DNA from: an uncultured bacterium
GTDB taxonomy: Bacteria > Nitrospirota > Thermodesulfovibrionia > Thermodesulfovibrionales > Thermodesulfovibrionaceae
Direction: 5' to 3'
DNA: 64,000 nt
Assembly: GCA_937924475.1 (NCBI GenBank)
Contig: CALDSV010000021.1
Span: 1-64,000, forward strand
Positions 9,717-19,910 of this stretch are shown one piece after another. The notes under the pieces are model-generated. The model worked only from the letters and a program-made list of their open reading frames with translations. It made no database searches and was not told the DNA's origin. Both the position numbers and the translations under genes were made by a program. Each line of letters starts with the position of its first letter. The stretch's first letter is position 1.

Positions 9717-10328
9717 TTAATTGTTTAAAGTCTTTTTTATTATACCATTTATATTCTTACTGAAAGGAAATCTCTCTATGACCTCATATATGGAACCATC
9801 TGGAGTAAGCGTGCTTTTCATTAGGACAAACTCCTCTACCTTGAAAGATAAATTATTCTCATGGATTTCTTGTTTAATGATTCTAAAATTTTTCCAAATT
9901 TTTTCAAATAAGAATTTACCATTATTTAAATTTTTAACCCTTCCTACAGTTATGTGAGCGTTGAACTGTCTGTCTTCCCTTTTAATATTAAATTTTTCCA
10001 TTTCTTCTGATATTTTAGTTGCCAATTCCTTAAGAGTGGCAGAAAAGGCTAAACCTATCCATAAAACCCTAATTTTAGATGCATTAGGGAAAACTCCAGG
10101 GTGAGAGATTTTTAGAACAAAGGGTGAAAAATTCTTCTTCAAGTTTTTTAGAGAGTCAATCAAGAGGGGTATTGAAACATTCTCTACATCTCCAAGAAAT
10201 TTCAAGGTAATATGTAAATTATCTTTTTTTACTAGATTTATACCTTCCCATGGAGAGTTTAAATTAACGATTTTATCTATGAGGTCTTTTATATGTTCTG
10301 GTAGCAGTATTGCTATAAAACATCTCAT
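9717..10328 (-). CDS. thpR: RNA 2',3'-cyclic phosphodiesterase (2H family)
   Basis: MRCFIAILLPE; HITLKFLG and HITVGRVK 2H motifs. Confidence 0.9.
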   Translation of the reverse strand: MRCFIAILLPEHIKDLIDKIVNLNSPWEGINLVKKDNLHITLKFLGDVENVSIPLLIDSLKNLKKNFSPFVLKISHPGVFPNASKIRVLWIGLAFSATLKELATKISEEMEKFNIKREDRQFNAHITVGRVKNLNNGKFLFEKIWKNFRIIKQEIHENNLSFKVEEFVLMKSTLTPDGSIYEVIERFPFSKNINGIIKKTLNN

Positions 10329-10331
10329 AAA

Positions 10332-10772
10332 TTATGATACCATCAGGTAAATTCTTAGTAAAAGATTTGTTATCAATCCAGCAATAATATCGTCAAGCAT
10401 TATTCCAAATCCTCCTTTTATTCTCTTTTCCACTAGTCTAATTGGAGGTGGTTTTAATATATCAAAAAATCTGAACAATAGAAAACCCAAAAACAGATTT
10501 ATTGGAGTAGGTTCTATCAAAAATACAGCAGTGAAGTATCCTACAATTTCATCTATAACTATATAAGGAGGATCTTTTTCTCCACATCTCTTTTCTATAT
10601 TTTCCGAGCAGATTACTCCCAAGAGAAAAATAAAGAGGAGAATAAATGACATAGACAAATCTGAAGGTTTAAGGATTAATAATATGAGCATTGCAATAAC
10701 AGAAGCAACAGTACCAGGGGCTACAGGGAAATAACCTATGAAGAAAAAACTTGCTATTAGTCTGCAAAACAT
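10332..10772 (-). CDS. pgpA: Phosphatidylglycerophosphatase A
   Basis: FFIGYFPVAPGTVASV, DEIVGYF, RFFDILKPPPIR, MLDDIIAG. Confidence 0.9.
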   Translation of the reverse strand: MFCRLIASFFFIGYFPVAPGTVASVIAMLILLILKPSDLSMSFILLFIFLLGVICSENIEKRCGEKDPPYIVIDEIVGYFTAVFLIEPTPINLFLGFLLFRFFDILKPPPIRLVEKRIKGGFGIMLDDIIAGLITNLLLRIYLMVS

Positions 10773-10887
10773 TTGTTAATTTTAACATAAAGTTTTTTGT
10801 TCATACTTTATTAATGATCTAATCAATTACTTTTGATGCTTTTGAATTCCTAGAGCACAGTTTTGCTTCTCAGGACAATGGTTTAGT

Positions 10888-10917
10888 TTGACCAAAAGGT
10901 ATATTTTTTGATATAAT
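10888..10917 (+). promoter_or_regulatory. Putative sigma70 promoter for the Ni/Co uptake operon
   Basis: TTGACC (10888-10893), 18-bp spacer, TATAAT (10912-10917). Confidence 0.65.
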
Positions 10918-10924
10918 TTTTTCC

Positions 10925-10982
10925 AAGCCATGAAGGCTTAATAAAGCTCAGAAGAGCTTGAATCCTTCATGGCTTTTTTTAT
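10925..10982 (+). promoter_or_regulatory. Leader hairpin with U-tract (candidate attenuator / structured RNA)
   Basis: Outer 12-bp stem AAGCCATGAAGG (10925-10936) / CCTTCATGGCTT (10964-10975), inner AAGCTC-AGAA-GAGCTT (10944-10959), then a T-run; lies between promoter and first CDS. Confidence 0.7.
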
Positions 10983-11012
10983 TTTTAAAAATTTCTAAAA
11001 AAAGGAGGTATT

Positions 11013-12161
11013 ATGCAAAAATTTCTTTTATTTCTCTTGGCATTATTATTACCTACAGCAGTAATGGCAGTTGATATTTCAGAAAAATTTGCCATCTCTG
11101 GTTCTGCTACTACAGTTTATCAATGGCTTAGAATGAGCAAGGGTTATGTGAACGCAGAAACTCAGGAAAAAACAAAAGACAGAGGTTCTGCTGTAGTTGA
11201 TTTCAATGTTTCATTTCATCCAACTGAGAATAACGAATTTTTCTTAAGGGCGAGCTTTGCAAAAGGAAGCGGTTTTCATTCTGAAAATTCAGGATATCCC
11301 TTTATTTTAAACCCCTATGCAGATGACCTCTTAATTGACTTGCACAACATAAATGGGCATGCAAGGGATCATTTGCAAGAACTTTGGTATTCTCATAAGT
11401 TTGAAATTCAGAAAGATATTTCTCTTAAAATGACTGCAGGAATAATTGATTCTACAGCCTTCATCGATGACAATGCCTATGCTAATGATGAAATTAGTCA
11501 GTTTATGAATGAGGCATTTGTTAATAATCCTCTTGCAAATCTACCAAGTTATGATGCAGGTGCAGCAATTGAATTAGAATGGGATAAATTTCATCTGAAA
11601 ATTGTGGGAATGCGTTCAAAGAATGAAAATAAAAATATGGATGAAAAAAAATATAACTGGTTAGGAGCCCAAATTGGATACAAGCTTGACACAACTCTTG
11701 GAGAAGGGAACTACAGATTTTATGCTTACACTACAAACAAGAGATTTGAAAACTGGGATGCTGATGCATACAAGGCATTAAAAGGCATAGGAGTAAGCTT
11801 TGATCAACAATTTATAAAAGAAACTTTAGGTGCCTTTTTCAGGGCAGGCATTCAATCTGCATCAGCAAAGGTAGACTTCAATAGAATGGTTTCTTTTGGA
11901 TTAAATCTAAATGGTAATGTATGGGGAAGAAAGGATGATGAAATAGGTATTGGCTATGCCTATCTGAAGAGTCCCTCAAAAAATGAAGATTTGAAGAATT
12001 CTCACATATTTGAAGGATACGTAAAATTTAATCTCTTTAGTTACAAATTTCTAAGCTCAAACATAACCTTAGATTATCAGTATATTCGTGACAATGCTCG
12101 AGATTCTGATAGCACAAAGGCAGGTCATATATATGCCGTAAGATTTAATGTTAACTTTTAA
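11013..12161 (+). CDS. Outer membrane porin-like beta-barrel protein
   Basis: Signal peptide [19 protein letters not shown], Opr-like barrel sequence, C-terminal AVRFNVNF. Confidence 0.65.
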   Translation: MQKFLLFLLALLLPTAVMAVDISEKFAISGSATTVYQWLRMSKGYVNAETQEKTKDRGSAVVDFNVSFHPTENNEFFLRASFAKGSGFHSENSGYPFILNPYADDLLIDLHNINGHARDHLQELWYSHKFEIQKDISLKMTAGIIDSTAFIDDNAYANDEISQFMNEAFVNNPLANLPSYDAGAAIELEWDKFHLKIVGMRSKNENKNMDEKKYNWLGAQIGYKLDTTLGEGNYRFYAYTTNKRFENWDADAYKALKGIGVSFDQQFIKETLGAFFRAGIQSASAKVDFNRMVSFGLNLNGNVWGRKDDEIGIGYAYLKSPSKNEDLKNSHIFEGYVKFNLFSYKFLSSNITLDYQYIRDNARDSDSTKAGHIYAVRFNVNF

Positions 12162-12175
12162 GGAGGTATCATAAG

Positions 12176-12946
12176 ATGAAAAAATTCTCAATTTTTTTGC
12201 TTTCTTTATCTATATCTTTATTTTTTGGCACTTTAGCCTTTGCTCATTTTGGAGTTATAATGCCCTCTGATGATATTATTGGTGAGAAAGATCCTAAGAA
12301 ACTGACATTAAAAGTTTACTTTATGCATCCCTTTGAACAAGAATGGTTAAACATGGAGAAACCAAAAACCTTTGGAGTTTTCTTTGGAGAAGAAAAAATT
12401 GATTTACTTAACAGCCTTTTAAATAGAAAAATAAAAGGCAAAGATGCTTGGGAGGCTTCCTTTACTATTAAATCTCCTGGTGACTATATCTTTTATCTTG
12501 AACCACAACCCTACTGGGAGGCTGCTGAAGAAAAATTTATAGTTCATTATCCTAAGGTGGTAGTGCAAGCATTAGGTAAAGAAGAAGGATGGGATAAAGA
12601 GATAGGGCTACCTATTGAAATTGTTCCTCTTACAAGACCTTATGGACTTTGGGCTGGAAATGTTTTTCAAGGTATTGTAAAGGTTAATGGAAAACCTCTT
12701 CCCTTTGCTGATGTGGAAGTGGAGTACTTTAATGAAGGAGGTAAAGTAAAACCTCCAAAGGATGCCTATGTCACTCAGGTAATAAAAGCCGATGCTAACG
12801 GAGTCTTTACCTATGCTATTCCAAAGTCTGGATGGTGGGGATTTGCTGCCTTAACCACAGCTCCATACAAAATTAAAAAAGAGGGGAAAGAATATCCTGT
12901 GGAAATGGGAGGAATCATTTGGGTTAAAGCAAGGGAGATGAAATAA
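12176..12946 (+). CDS. DUF4198-like periplasmic protein associated with Ni/Co uptake
   Basis: Signal peptide; [10 protein letters not shown]...; [14 protein letters not shown]; immediately upstream of cbiM. Confidence 0.75.
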   Translation: MKKFSIFLLSLSISLFFGTLAFAHFGVIMPSDDIIGEKDPKKLTLKVYFMHPFEQEWLNMEKPKTFGVFFGEEKIDLLNSLLNRKIKGKDAWEASFTIKSPGDYIFYLEPQPYWEAAEEKFIVHYPKVVVQALGKEEGWDKEIGLPIEIVPLTRPYGLWAGNVFQGIVKVNGKPLPFADVEVEYFNEGGKVKPPKDAYVTQVIKADANGVFTYAIPKSGWWGFAALTTAPYKIKKEGKEYPVEMGGIIWVKAREMK

Positions 12947-13539
12947 TGCATATATCAGAAGGAGTTCTTTCAGCGCCGGTGCTAATTACCGGCGCTGTTT
13001 TATCTTTAGGAGGTCTTACCTTAGGTTTAAAAAGAATAAAAAACGAAGACATACCAAAGGTGGCAATTTTATCTTCAGCTTTTTTTATTGCGTCTCTTAT
13101 TCATGTTCCCATTGGACCTACTTCTGCCCATCTAGTATTAAATGGACTTTTAGGAATGCTTCTTGGTTGGGGAGCTTTCCCGTCCATCTTTGTTGCTTTA
13201 ATTCTTCAAGGAATTTTATTTCAGTTTGGTGGACTTACCACTTTAGGAGTAAATACCTTTTCAATGGCTATGCCAGCAGTGCTTTCCTACTATGTTTTTA
13301 AAGGATTTTTAAAAGGAGGAAAAAATATAGCTTTCTTAGGTGGGTTCTTAGGTGGAGTTTTTTCTCTGCTTCTTGCTGCTTTATTTATAAGCCTTGCCCT
13401 AATCGAAACTGAGAGAAGTTTTACAGCAGTTGCTGGAACTCTCCTGGTAATGCATATTCCCATTTCTATAATTGAGGGAATTATTACTGGTTTTGTGGTA
13501 GTATATCTAAAAAAAGTTAAACCGGAGGCTTTAGGATGA
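12946..13539 (+). CDS. cbiM: Cobalt/nickel ECF transporter component CbiM
   Basis: N-terminal [13 protein letters not shown] (metal-binding MHI start), multi-TM. Confidence 0.93.
   Translation: MHISEGVLSAPVLITGAVLSLGGLTLGLKRIKNEDIPKVAILSSAFFIASLIHVPIGPTSAHLVLNGLLGMLLGWGAFPSIFVALILQGILFQFGGLTTLGVNTFSMAMPAVLSYYVFKGFLKGGKNIAFLGGFLGGVFSLLLAALFISLALIETERSFTAVAGTLLVMHIPISIIEGIITGFVVVYLKKVKPEALG
12971..12997 (+). other. GC-rich intragenic hairpin at the 5' end of cbiM
   Basis: CAGCGCCGGT-gctaatt-ACCGGCGCTG followed by TTTTATCTTTA; perfect 10-bp stem. Confidence 0.7.
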
Positions 13540-14126
13540 ATCGATTTTTTAATCCATTTTTTTATCTTTTCTTGATTCTGCAAATTTCTTTTATTTTATG
13601 TAACTTTGCCTATGCTCACAAAGTAAGTACTTATGCATACAGAGAAGGTGATATAGTTTTTGGAGAGTGTTACTTTGTTGATGGTTCACCCTGTAAAAAC
13701 AGTAAAGTAGAGGTTTATGATTCAAAGGGAAAGAAAATACAAGAGCTTTCTACAGATGAAAAAGGTAAATACAGTTTTAAAGCTCTGGAAAAGGGAACCA
13801 TAAAAATAGTGATTCCTGCTGGTGAAGGTCATAAAGCAGAGTATGTTCTGAAAGGATTAAAGGAAATAGATACAGATAAAGACATTAGCACGACAAAAAA
13901 GGAAGATAAATCATTTAAGCCTCAAGCATCCATAAACAAAGATGAAATAAGACAAGTTATTGATGAAGCCTTAGATGTGAAATTACAGGGTTTAAGAAAT
14001 GAACTTATGGACATAAGAAAACAAATGGATAGAGTAAGTTTAAGGGAGATTATAGGAGGGATTGGATATATTGTGGGAGTATGGGCTATAATAATGCTTT
14101 TAAAAAGAAAAAAAGATGCATCTTGA
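13536..14126 (+). CDS. CbiL-like accessory protein (signal peptide, Ig-like/carboxypeptidase-regulatory-like domain, C-terminal TM)
   Basis: Lies between cbiM and cbiQ; DSKGKKIQELSTDEKGKYSFKALEKGTIKI; C-terminal TM and Lys-rich tail. Confidence 0.6.
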   Translation: MNRFFNPFFYLFLILQISFILCNFAYAHKVSTYAYREGDIVFGECYFVDGSPCKNSKVEVYDSKGKKIQELSTDEKGKYSFKALEKGTIKIVIPAGEGHKAEYVLKGLKEIDTDKDISTTKKEDKSFKPQASINKDEIRQVIDEALDVKLQGLRNELMDIRKQMDRVSLREIIGGIGYIVGVWAIIMLLKRKKDAS

Positions 14127-14859
14127 GGAATTTTCAGAAGGAAAAAGTTTTCTTCATAGGACGGATCCCAGAGTAAAAATTTTAATATTTGCCTTATTTA
14201 GTCTAACCTGTGCTTTATCCTCAGGTATAAAGATCCCTGCTATCTTTCTTGCCTATTCCTTCATTCTTCTTGCCATAGCAAATCTAAGGACAAAATCGGT
14301 TTTTTCAAGAGTATTAATAGCAAATTTTTTTATTGCCTTTATATGGCTTTTTATTCCCTTTAGCTACCAGGGAAATCCTTATATGAACTTAGGACCCATA
14401 AAGATAAGTTATAAAGGATTAAAATATGCTCTTTCCATAACTCTAAAAGCCAATGCCATAATTATAGCTACCATAGCGCTTATTTCTACATCCTCAGTAT
14501 TTTCTCTTGCTCATGCTATGCTTCATTTGAAAATGCCTAAAAAAATTGTTACAATTTTCTTTCTCTTTTATCGTTATATTACAGTAATTCACGAGGAGTA
14601 TACAAAGATAAGAAAAGCAGTTGCTCTAAGAGGTTTTGTTCCAAAGACTAATATTCATACCTATAAAACCTATGCTTACATTATTGGAGGAATGCTTTTA
14701 AAAAGCTATGAAAGAGCAGAAGAGATCTACAGAGCCATGCTTTGTAGAGGCTTTAAAGGATATTTCCCTCTCGTTGAGCATTTTCAATTGAGAAAACCTG
14801 ATATAATATTCGGTATTATTTCAGCAGCAGTCATAATTTTAATTGGAGTTAATAGTTGA
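14116..14859 (+). CDS. cbiQ: Cobalt/nickel ECF transporter T component CbiQ
   Basis: RTDPRVKILIFALFSL; ERAEEIYRAMLCRGFKG coupling motif. Confidence 0.93.
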   Translation: MHLEEFSEGKSFLHRTDPRVKILIFALFSLTCALSSGIKIPAIFLAYSFILLAIANLRTKSVFSRVLIANFFIAFIWLFIPFSYQGNPYMNLGPIKISYKGLKYALSITLKANAIIIATIALISTSSVFSLAHAMLHLKMPKKIVTIFFLFYRYITVIHEEYTKIRKAVALRGFVPKTNIHTYKTYAYIIGGMLLKSYERAEEIYRAMLCRGFKGYFPLVEHFQLRKPDIIFGIISAAVIILIGVNS

Positions 14860-15506
14860 AAGCACCCTTAATAAGCCTTAAAGATATATCCTTTAGTTAT
14901 GGTGACAGAAAAGTACTTGACTCTATAAACTTAGAGATTTATGAAGGTGAAAGAATTGGCTTAATTGGCTCAAATGGTGCAGGAAAAACAACGCTTCTTT
15001 ATCTCATAATGGGATTACTTAAACCTCAAAAAGGAGCAATAGAAATACTGGGAAAAGGAAGAACTAAGGAAAAAGACTTCATAGAAGTAAGACAAAAGAT
15101 AGGCTTTCTTTTCCAGGACTCTGACAATCAACTTTTCTGTCCCACAGTAAAAGAAGACATCGCTTTTGGTCCCCTAAATCTTGGTAAGACAAAAAAAGAA
15201 GCAATGGAAATTGTAAGGGAGACCTGTAAAATTTTGGGAATAGAAGGTTTTGAGGACAGAGTTACTTATAAACTCTCTGGAGGTGAAAAAAGGCTTGTTG
15301 CCTTAGCCACAGTAATTGCCATGAAACCATTATGCTTTATTTTAGATGAACCCTCTGCCGGTGTTGATGAAAATAATGTGGAAAAAATAGTGAAATATTT
15401 AAAAAATAATGCAAAAACTTATCTAATTGCCTCCCATGATAGAGAATTCTTAAAGGATACAGTAGAAAAAATCATCACTTTGGAAAAGGGTAAGATTAAA
15501 TATTAA
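14856..15506 (+). CDS. cbiO: Cobalt/nickel ECF transporter ATPase CbiO
   Basis: Walker A GSNGAGKTT, signature LSGGEKR, Walker B CFILDEPSAG. Confidence 0.94.
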   Translation: MKAPLISLKDISFSYGDRKVLDSINLEIYEGERIGLIGSNGAGKTTLLYLIMGLLKPQKGAIEILGKGRTKEKDFIEVRQKIGFLFQDSDNQLFCPTVKEDIAFGPLNLGKTKKEAMEIVRETCKILGIEGFEDRVTYKLSGGEKRLVALATVIAMKPLCFILDEPSAGVDENNVEKIVKYLKNNAKTYLIASHDREFLKDTVEKIITLEKGKIKY

Positions 15507-17985
15507 GTGTTTTGCCAATATGAATATTAATATCAAGGGGGACTTTAAGAGTAAAATTAAGCATTTCTTCCCTGACAATTTCCTTTAATTTTTCAACTTC
15601 TCCCTCTGCTACTTCAAGTACTATCTCATCGTGAATTTGAAGAACCATTTTTGCCCATAGATTCTCTTTTTTTATTCTCTCATAAATCCTTATCATGGCA
15701 ATTTTTATTATGTCTGCTGCTGAGCCTTGAACTACTGAGTTTACCGCTACTCTTTCAGCCTGCTTCATGAGGAATTGATTTGGACTGTTAATGTCTCCCA
15801 CAGGACGAATCCTTCCAAAAAGTGTTCTTACATAGCCTTCTTTCTTGGCAAAGGCAATGGTATTCTCAATAAATTCTTTCACCTTAGCATATCTTAAAAA
15901 ATAAAGATCAATTAGCTCCTGAGCTCGTTCATAGGGAATTTTAATTGACTCAGAAAGACCAAAAGAGCTTATACCATAGGAGATTCCAAAGTTTACTGTT
16001 TTTGCTATTCTTCTATGCTCCTCTGTAACTTCCTCTTCCCTTAAGGAGAAAAGTTCCATAGCTGTTCTTTTATGAATGTCTTTGCCTTGCTTAAATGCTT
16101 CAATTAATGAAGGATCTTCACTTAAATGTGCTAAGATTCTTAATTCAATTTGTGAATAATCAGCACTTAGAAATATAAAGCCTTCTTCTGGAATAAATAC
16201 TTCTCTTAGAAGCTCTGCCCATTGCCCTTTTACAGGAATGTTTTGGAGGTTTGGTTCGCTGCTTATAAGTCTTCCTGTGCCTGCTACTGTCTGAGACCAT
16301 TTACAGTGAATTCTTCCAGTCTTTTTGTTTATATAGTCTTTCAGAGGCTGTAGATATCCTGTAAGAAGTTTGTTAAGAATTCTAAAGTTGATTACTTCTT
16401 GAGGAAGCTCATGCTGAAGGGCAAGTTCTTCCAGTACCTCCATCTCAGTTGAACGTGCCTTTTTCCCTCTTTTTCTGCTTTTAAGCTGTAACTTATCATA
16501 TAAAATCTCAGAAAGCTGTTTTGGTGAGTTTATGTTAAAAGGTTTGCCTGAAAGGAGATAAATTCGGCTCTTTATTTTCTCAAGCTCAGTACCTATCTGT
16601 TCTTTAAGATCTTCCAGTTTATCTAAATTAATTTTAAGACCAGAAATCTCCATATGAGATAAAACTTCTATGAGAGGCATCTCAATGTTAAAATATAGTT
16701 CTTCAAGCTGTCTATCCTTTAAAATCGATTTTAATCTCTCATAAAGTTCAAACATTAAATTTAGCCTATGATTTAAACCTAAGGATTCATCATAAATTTT
16801 ACCCAAATATTCAAGTGTAATAGTGTTAAAATCATACTTACCTCTGTTGGGATTGATAAGGTAAGAGGCCACTGAAAGGTCAAAATAGGGAGGAGATATG
16901 GTTAAGCCTGCTTCTATGAATTTTTTAAAGAGCTCTTTTGCATCGAAAAAAATTTTTAACCTATCTGAATTTAAAATTTCTCTTAAATTGCTATCTTTTA
17001 AGCTTAATTGTTGAAAAGTATTCTCTTTGCCTACAATTATTTTGTCTCCTAAGGTGAAAAGGGCAAATTTTTCATGTTCTTCCATATCTTTAGTTAAGTT
17101 TGATTCATGAGTCCTTTGGAGATTAGCCTCCTTTTGTATTTCTTCTTTTGATAAAACTTCTTTTATTAAGGAGGTAAATTCTAATTTCTGGAAAATCTCA
17201 ATGAGTTTTTTCTTATTCCAATCTCTTATTTCCATCTCCTCTAAGGACAAATCAATGGGTACTTGGAGATTTAATTTTACAAGCTCCTTGCTAAGCTTGA
17301 GTGATTCTATGTTCTCTTTTATTAATTTTGCTACCCTTGGAGGTTTAAGTATGGGAAGATTTTTTAAAATCTCTTCAACAGAGCCATATCTCCTTAAAAG
17401 TTCTATAGCAGTTTTCTCTCCAATGCCTTTTACTCCGGGGATGTTATCAATGGAATCTCCTACTAATGCCATAAAATCAACAAGTTTTTCAGGTGGCAAA
17501 CTATATTTTTTCAGGACAAAATCTCTGTCAATGATTAAATCATTTAAAGGATCGTAAATTTTTACTCTATCTGAGACAAGCTGAAGCATGTCCTTGTCAA
17601 GAGTAACTACATAGACTAAAGGTTCAATTTTTAATGCTATGGTGGCAATGATGTCATCTGCTTCATAGCCAGGAGCTTCAAATCTTTTTATTCCAAAGGC
17701 ATCAATAATCTCTTTAATGTATTCTAATTGAAGAGGTAAATCCTGGGGAGTTTCTGGCCTTGTTATTTTGTATTCTTCATAGACTAAATGTCTTTTTGTG
17801 GGATGAGGACTATCAAAAGCAATAAGCAAATTTTGAACTTTTCTCTCTTTAATCAGTTTAAGCAGCATTCTTGTAAAGCCATATACTGCATTTGTAGGTA
17901 TTCCTTTTGATGTGCTTAGTCCCTTTATGGCATGATAAGCTCTATAGACAAAACAGCTTCCATCAAGAAGATATACTTCACTCAT
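15496..17985 (-). CDS. polA: DNA polymerase I
   Basis: 5'-3' exo domain (GDSIDNIPGVKGIGEKTA) and polymerase motifs (SADYSQIELRILAHLS, RRIAKTVNFGISYG, QIHDEIVLEV). Confidence 0.97.
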   Translation of the reverse strand: MSEVYLLDGSCFVYRAYHAIKGLSTSKGIPTNAVYGFTRMLLKLIKERKVQNLLIAFDSPHPTKRHLVYEEYKITRPETPQDLPLQLEYIKEIIDAFGIKRFEAPGYEADDIIATIALKIEPLVYVVTLDKDMLQLVSDRVKIYDPLNDLIIDRDFVLKKYSLPPEKLVDFMALVGDSIDNIPGVKGIGEKTAIELLRRYGSVEEILKNLPILKPPRVAKLIKENIESLKLSKELVKLNLQVPIDLSLEEMEIRDWNKKKLIEIFQKLEFTSLIKEVLSKEEIQKEANLQRTHESNLTKDMEEHEKFALFTLGDKIIVGKENTFQQLSLKDSNLREILNSDRLKIFFDAKELFKKFIEAGLTISPPYFDLSVASYLINPNRGKYDFNTITLEYLGKIYDESLGLNHRLNLMFELYERLKSILKDRQLEELYFNIEMPLIEVLSHMEISGLKINLDKLEDLKEQIGTELEKIKSRIYLLSGKPFNINSPKQLSEILYDKLQLKSRKRGKKARSTEMEVLEELALQHELPQEVINFRILNKLLTGYLQPLKDYINKKTGRIHCKWSQTVAGTGRLISSEPNLQNIPVKGQWAELLREVFIPEEGFIFLSADYSQIELRILAHLSEDPSLIEAFKQGKDIHKRTAMELFSLREEEVTEEHRRIAKTVNFGISYGISSFGLSESIKIPYERAQELIDLYFLRYAKVKEFIENTIAFAKKEGYVRTLFGRIRPVGDINSPNQFLMKQAERVAVNSVVQGSAADIIKIAMIRIYERIKKENLWAKMVLQIHDEIVLEVAEGEVEKLKEIVREEMLNFTLKVPLDINIHIGKTLNI

Positions 17986-19207
17986 ATCTTAAAGCCTCAA
18001 TAGGATTAAGGGTTGATGCCTTATAAGCAGGATAGAATCCAAAAAAAACTCCTACGAAAGCAGAAAAACCAAAGGCAATTATAGCAGAAAAAAGGGAGAT
18101 GCTCACAGGCCAGTCCATTAAAGATGACACAGCCAAGGAAGCACCTATACCTAAGAGTAAGCCGAATACTCCACCAATAGTGGTAAGAAAAACTGATTCA
18201 ATAAGAAACTGCATTCTTATATCTTTTGGTTTTGCTCCCACTGCCATTCTTATCCCAATTTCCCTTGTTCTCTCTGTTACAGAGACAAGCATTATATTCA
18301 TTATGCCTATGCCACCTACTAAAAGAGAAACAGAGGCAATTGCTCCAAGAAGTATTGACATAGTTTTTGTTGATTCCTCAGCAGCTTTTAGCATTTGAGT
18401 AAGGTCCATAACTGTAAAGTCATCTTCCTGATTGGGACCTATTCTGTGTCTTTGTCTAAGCAGTGTTCTTATTTGTTCTGTTGCCTGAGGAATGCTTTCA
18501 AGAGAAGAGGCTTTTACATAAATTAATCTAACCCTACCTGGAAGGGTCTGTCCAAAAAGAGTTCTCTGAGCAGTTGTAATAGGAACATAAATAATATCAT
18601 CCTGATCCTGACCAGTAAGAGATTGCCCTTTTTTGTCAAGAACTCCAATAACCTCGAAGGGAATTTTTTTTATTCTAATAATTTTTCCAAGGGGATCTAC
18701 CTCTCCAAAGAGCTTTTCTGCCACTGTTTGTCCTATTACTGCCACCTTTGTTCCACTTCTTACATCCTGTTCATTTATAAATCTACCCCATAGCAATTCC
18801 CACTCTCTTACAGTAACCATCTCTGGTGTGGTACCTATTATTGCTGTTGCCCAGTTCTGATTTCCAAAAACCACCTGAGCTGTTCCAGTTATTGCAGGAG
18901 CAACAGCCATCACAGCTGAACATTCCCTCCCTATAGCCTCAGCATCTGCCATGGTAAGAGTTTGTTGTGTGCCATGTCCCATTCTTATTCCACCTTGAGT
19001 TGTTGCTCCGGGAAGAACAAGAATTAGATTACTTCCAATACTTGAGATTTGTTTAGAAATCTTTTCACTGGCACCACTACCAATGGCTATCATTGTTACC
19101 ACAGCCCCTACACCTATGATGATTCCTAAAATAGCTAAAAAGGAACGCATGGCATTTGCTCTTAAGGCTCTCAAGGCTATGTTAATTATGGAAGTTATTG
19201 AAATCAT
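17978..19207 (-). CDS. MacB-like ABC transporter permease
   Basis: [21 protein letters not shown] and MacB_PCD/FtsX architecture. Confidence 0.9.
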   Translation of the reverse strand: MISITSIINIALRALRANAMRSFLAILGIIIGVGAVVTMIAIGSGASEKISKQISSIGSNLILVLPGATTQGGIRMGHGTQQTLTMADAEAIGRECSAVMAVAPAITGTAQVVFGNQNWATAIIGTTPEMVTVREWELLWGRFINEQDVRSGTKVAVIGQTVAEKLFGEVDPLGKIIRIKKIPFEVIGVLDKKGQSLTGQDQDDIIYVPITTAQRTLFGQTLPGRVRLIYVKASSLESIPQATEQIRTLLRQRHRIGPNQEDDFTVMDLTQMLKAAEESTKTMSILLGAIASVSLLVGGIGIMNIMLVSVTERTREIGIRMAVGAKPKDIRMQFLIESVFLTTIGGVFGLLLGIGASLAVSSLMDWPVSISLFSAIIAFGFSAFVGVFFGFYPAYKASTLNPIEALRYE

Positions 19208-19908
19208 AATTTTTCATCCACAGGACAAACTTTTGAGTCACATACTATTTTACCATCAAGAAATCTTATCTGCCTTTTTCCAAAAGCTGCTATGTCTGGT
19301 TCATGAGTAACAATGATAGTTGTAAATCCCTGTTCCTCATTGAGTTTTTTGAATATTTCCATAATCTCCAGACTTGATTTTGAGTCTAAGTTTCCTGTGG
19401 GTTCATCAGCAAGGATTATAGAAGGACTATTTACAAGAGCTCTTGCAATGGCAACTCTTTGCTGTTGTCCTCCACTAAGCTGTCGTGGATAATGATTAGC
19501 CCTATCGGAAAGCCCTACCTTTGAAAGTATATGAAGAGCTAACTCTTTCCTCTTTTTTGCAGAGATTCCTGCATAAATAAGAGGAAGCTCCACATTCTCA
19601 AGAGCTGTTGCTCTTGGAAGAAGGTTAAACTGCTGAAAAACAAAACCTATTTTTTTGTTTCTTATCTCAGCCAATTGGTCTAAGCTAAAGGTAGATACAT
19701 CAACACCATCAAGATAGTATTTTCCTGATGTGGGAGTGTCAAGACATCCAATAATATTCATAAAAGTTGATTTACCTGAGCCAGAAGGACCCATTATGCA
19801 GACAAACTCTCCTTTTTCAATTTTTACCGTAATGTTATCTAAAACTCTTATTTCAAACTCTCCAAACTTATAGACTTTTACTATGTTTTCAAGCTCTATG
19901 AGGGACAT
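19204..19908 (-). CDS. MacB-like ABC transporter ATP-binding protein
   Basis: [28 protein letters not shown]. Confidence 0.93.
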   Translation of the reverse strand: MSLIELENIVKVYKFGEFEIRVLDNITVKIEKGEFVCIMGPSGSGKSTFMNIIGCLDTPTSGKYYLDGVDVSTFSLDQLAEIRNKKIGFVFQQFNLLPRATALENVELPLIYAGISAKKRKELALHILSKVGLSDRANHYPRQLSGGQQQRVAIARALVNSPSIILADEPTGNLDSKSSLEIMEIFKKLNEEQGFTTIIVTHEPDIAAFGKRQIRFLDGKIVCDSKVCPVDEKL

Positions 19909-19910
19909 AG

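Noticed and set aside
10332-10772. pgpA as a novel membrane protein
   Set aside because: Motifs clearly match phosphatidylglycerophosphatase A; ordinary housekeeping gene.
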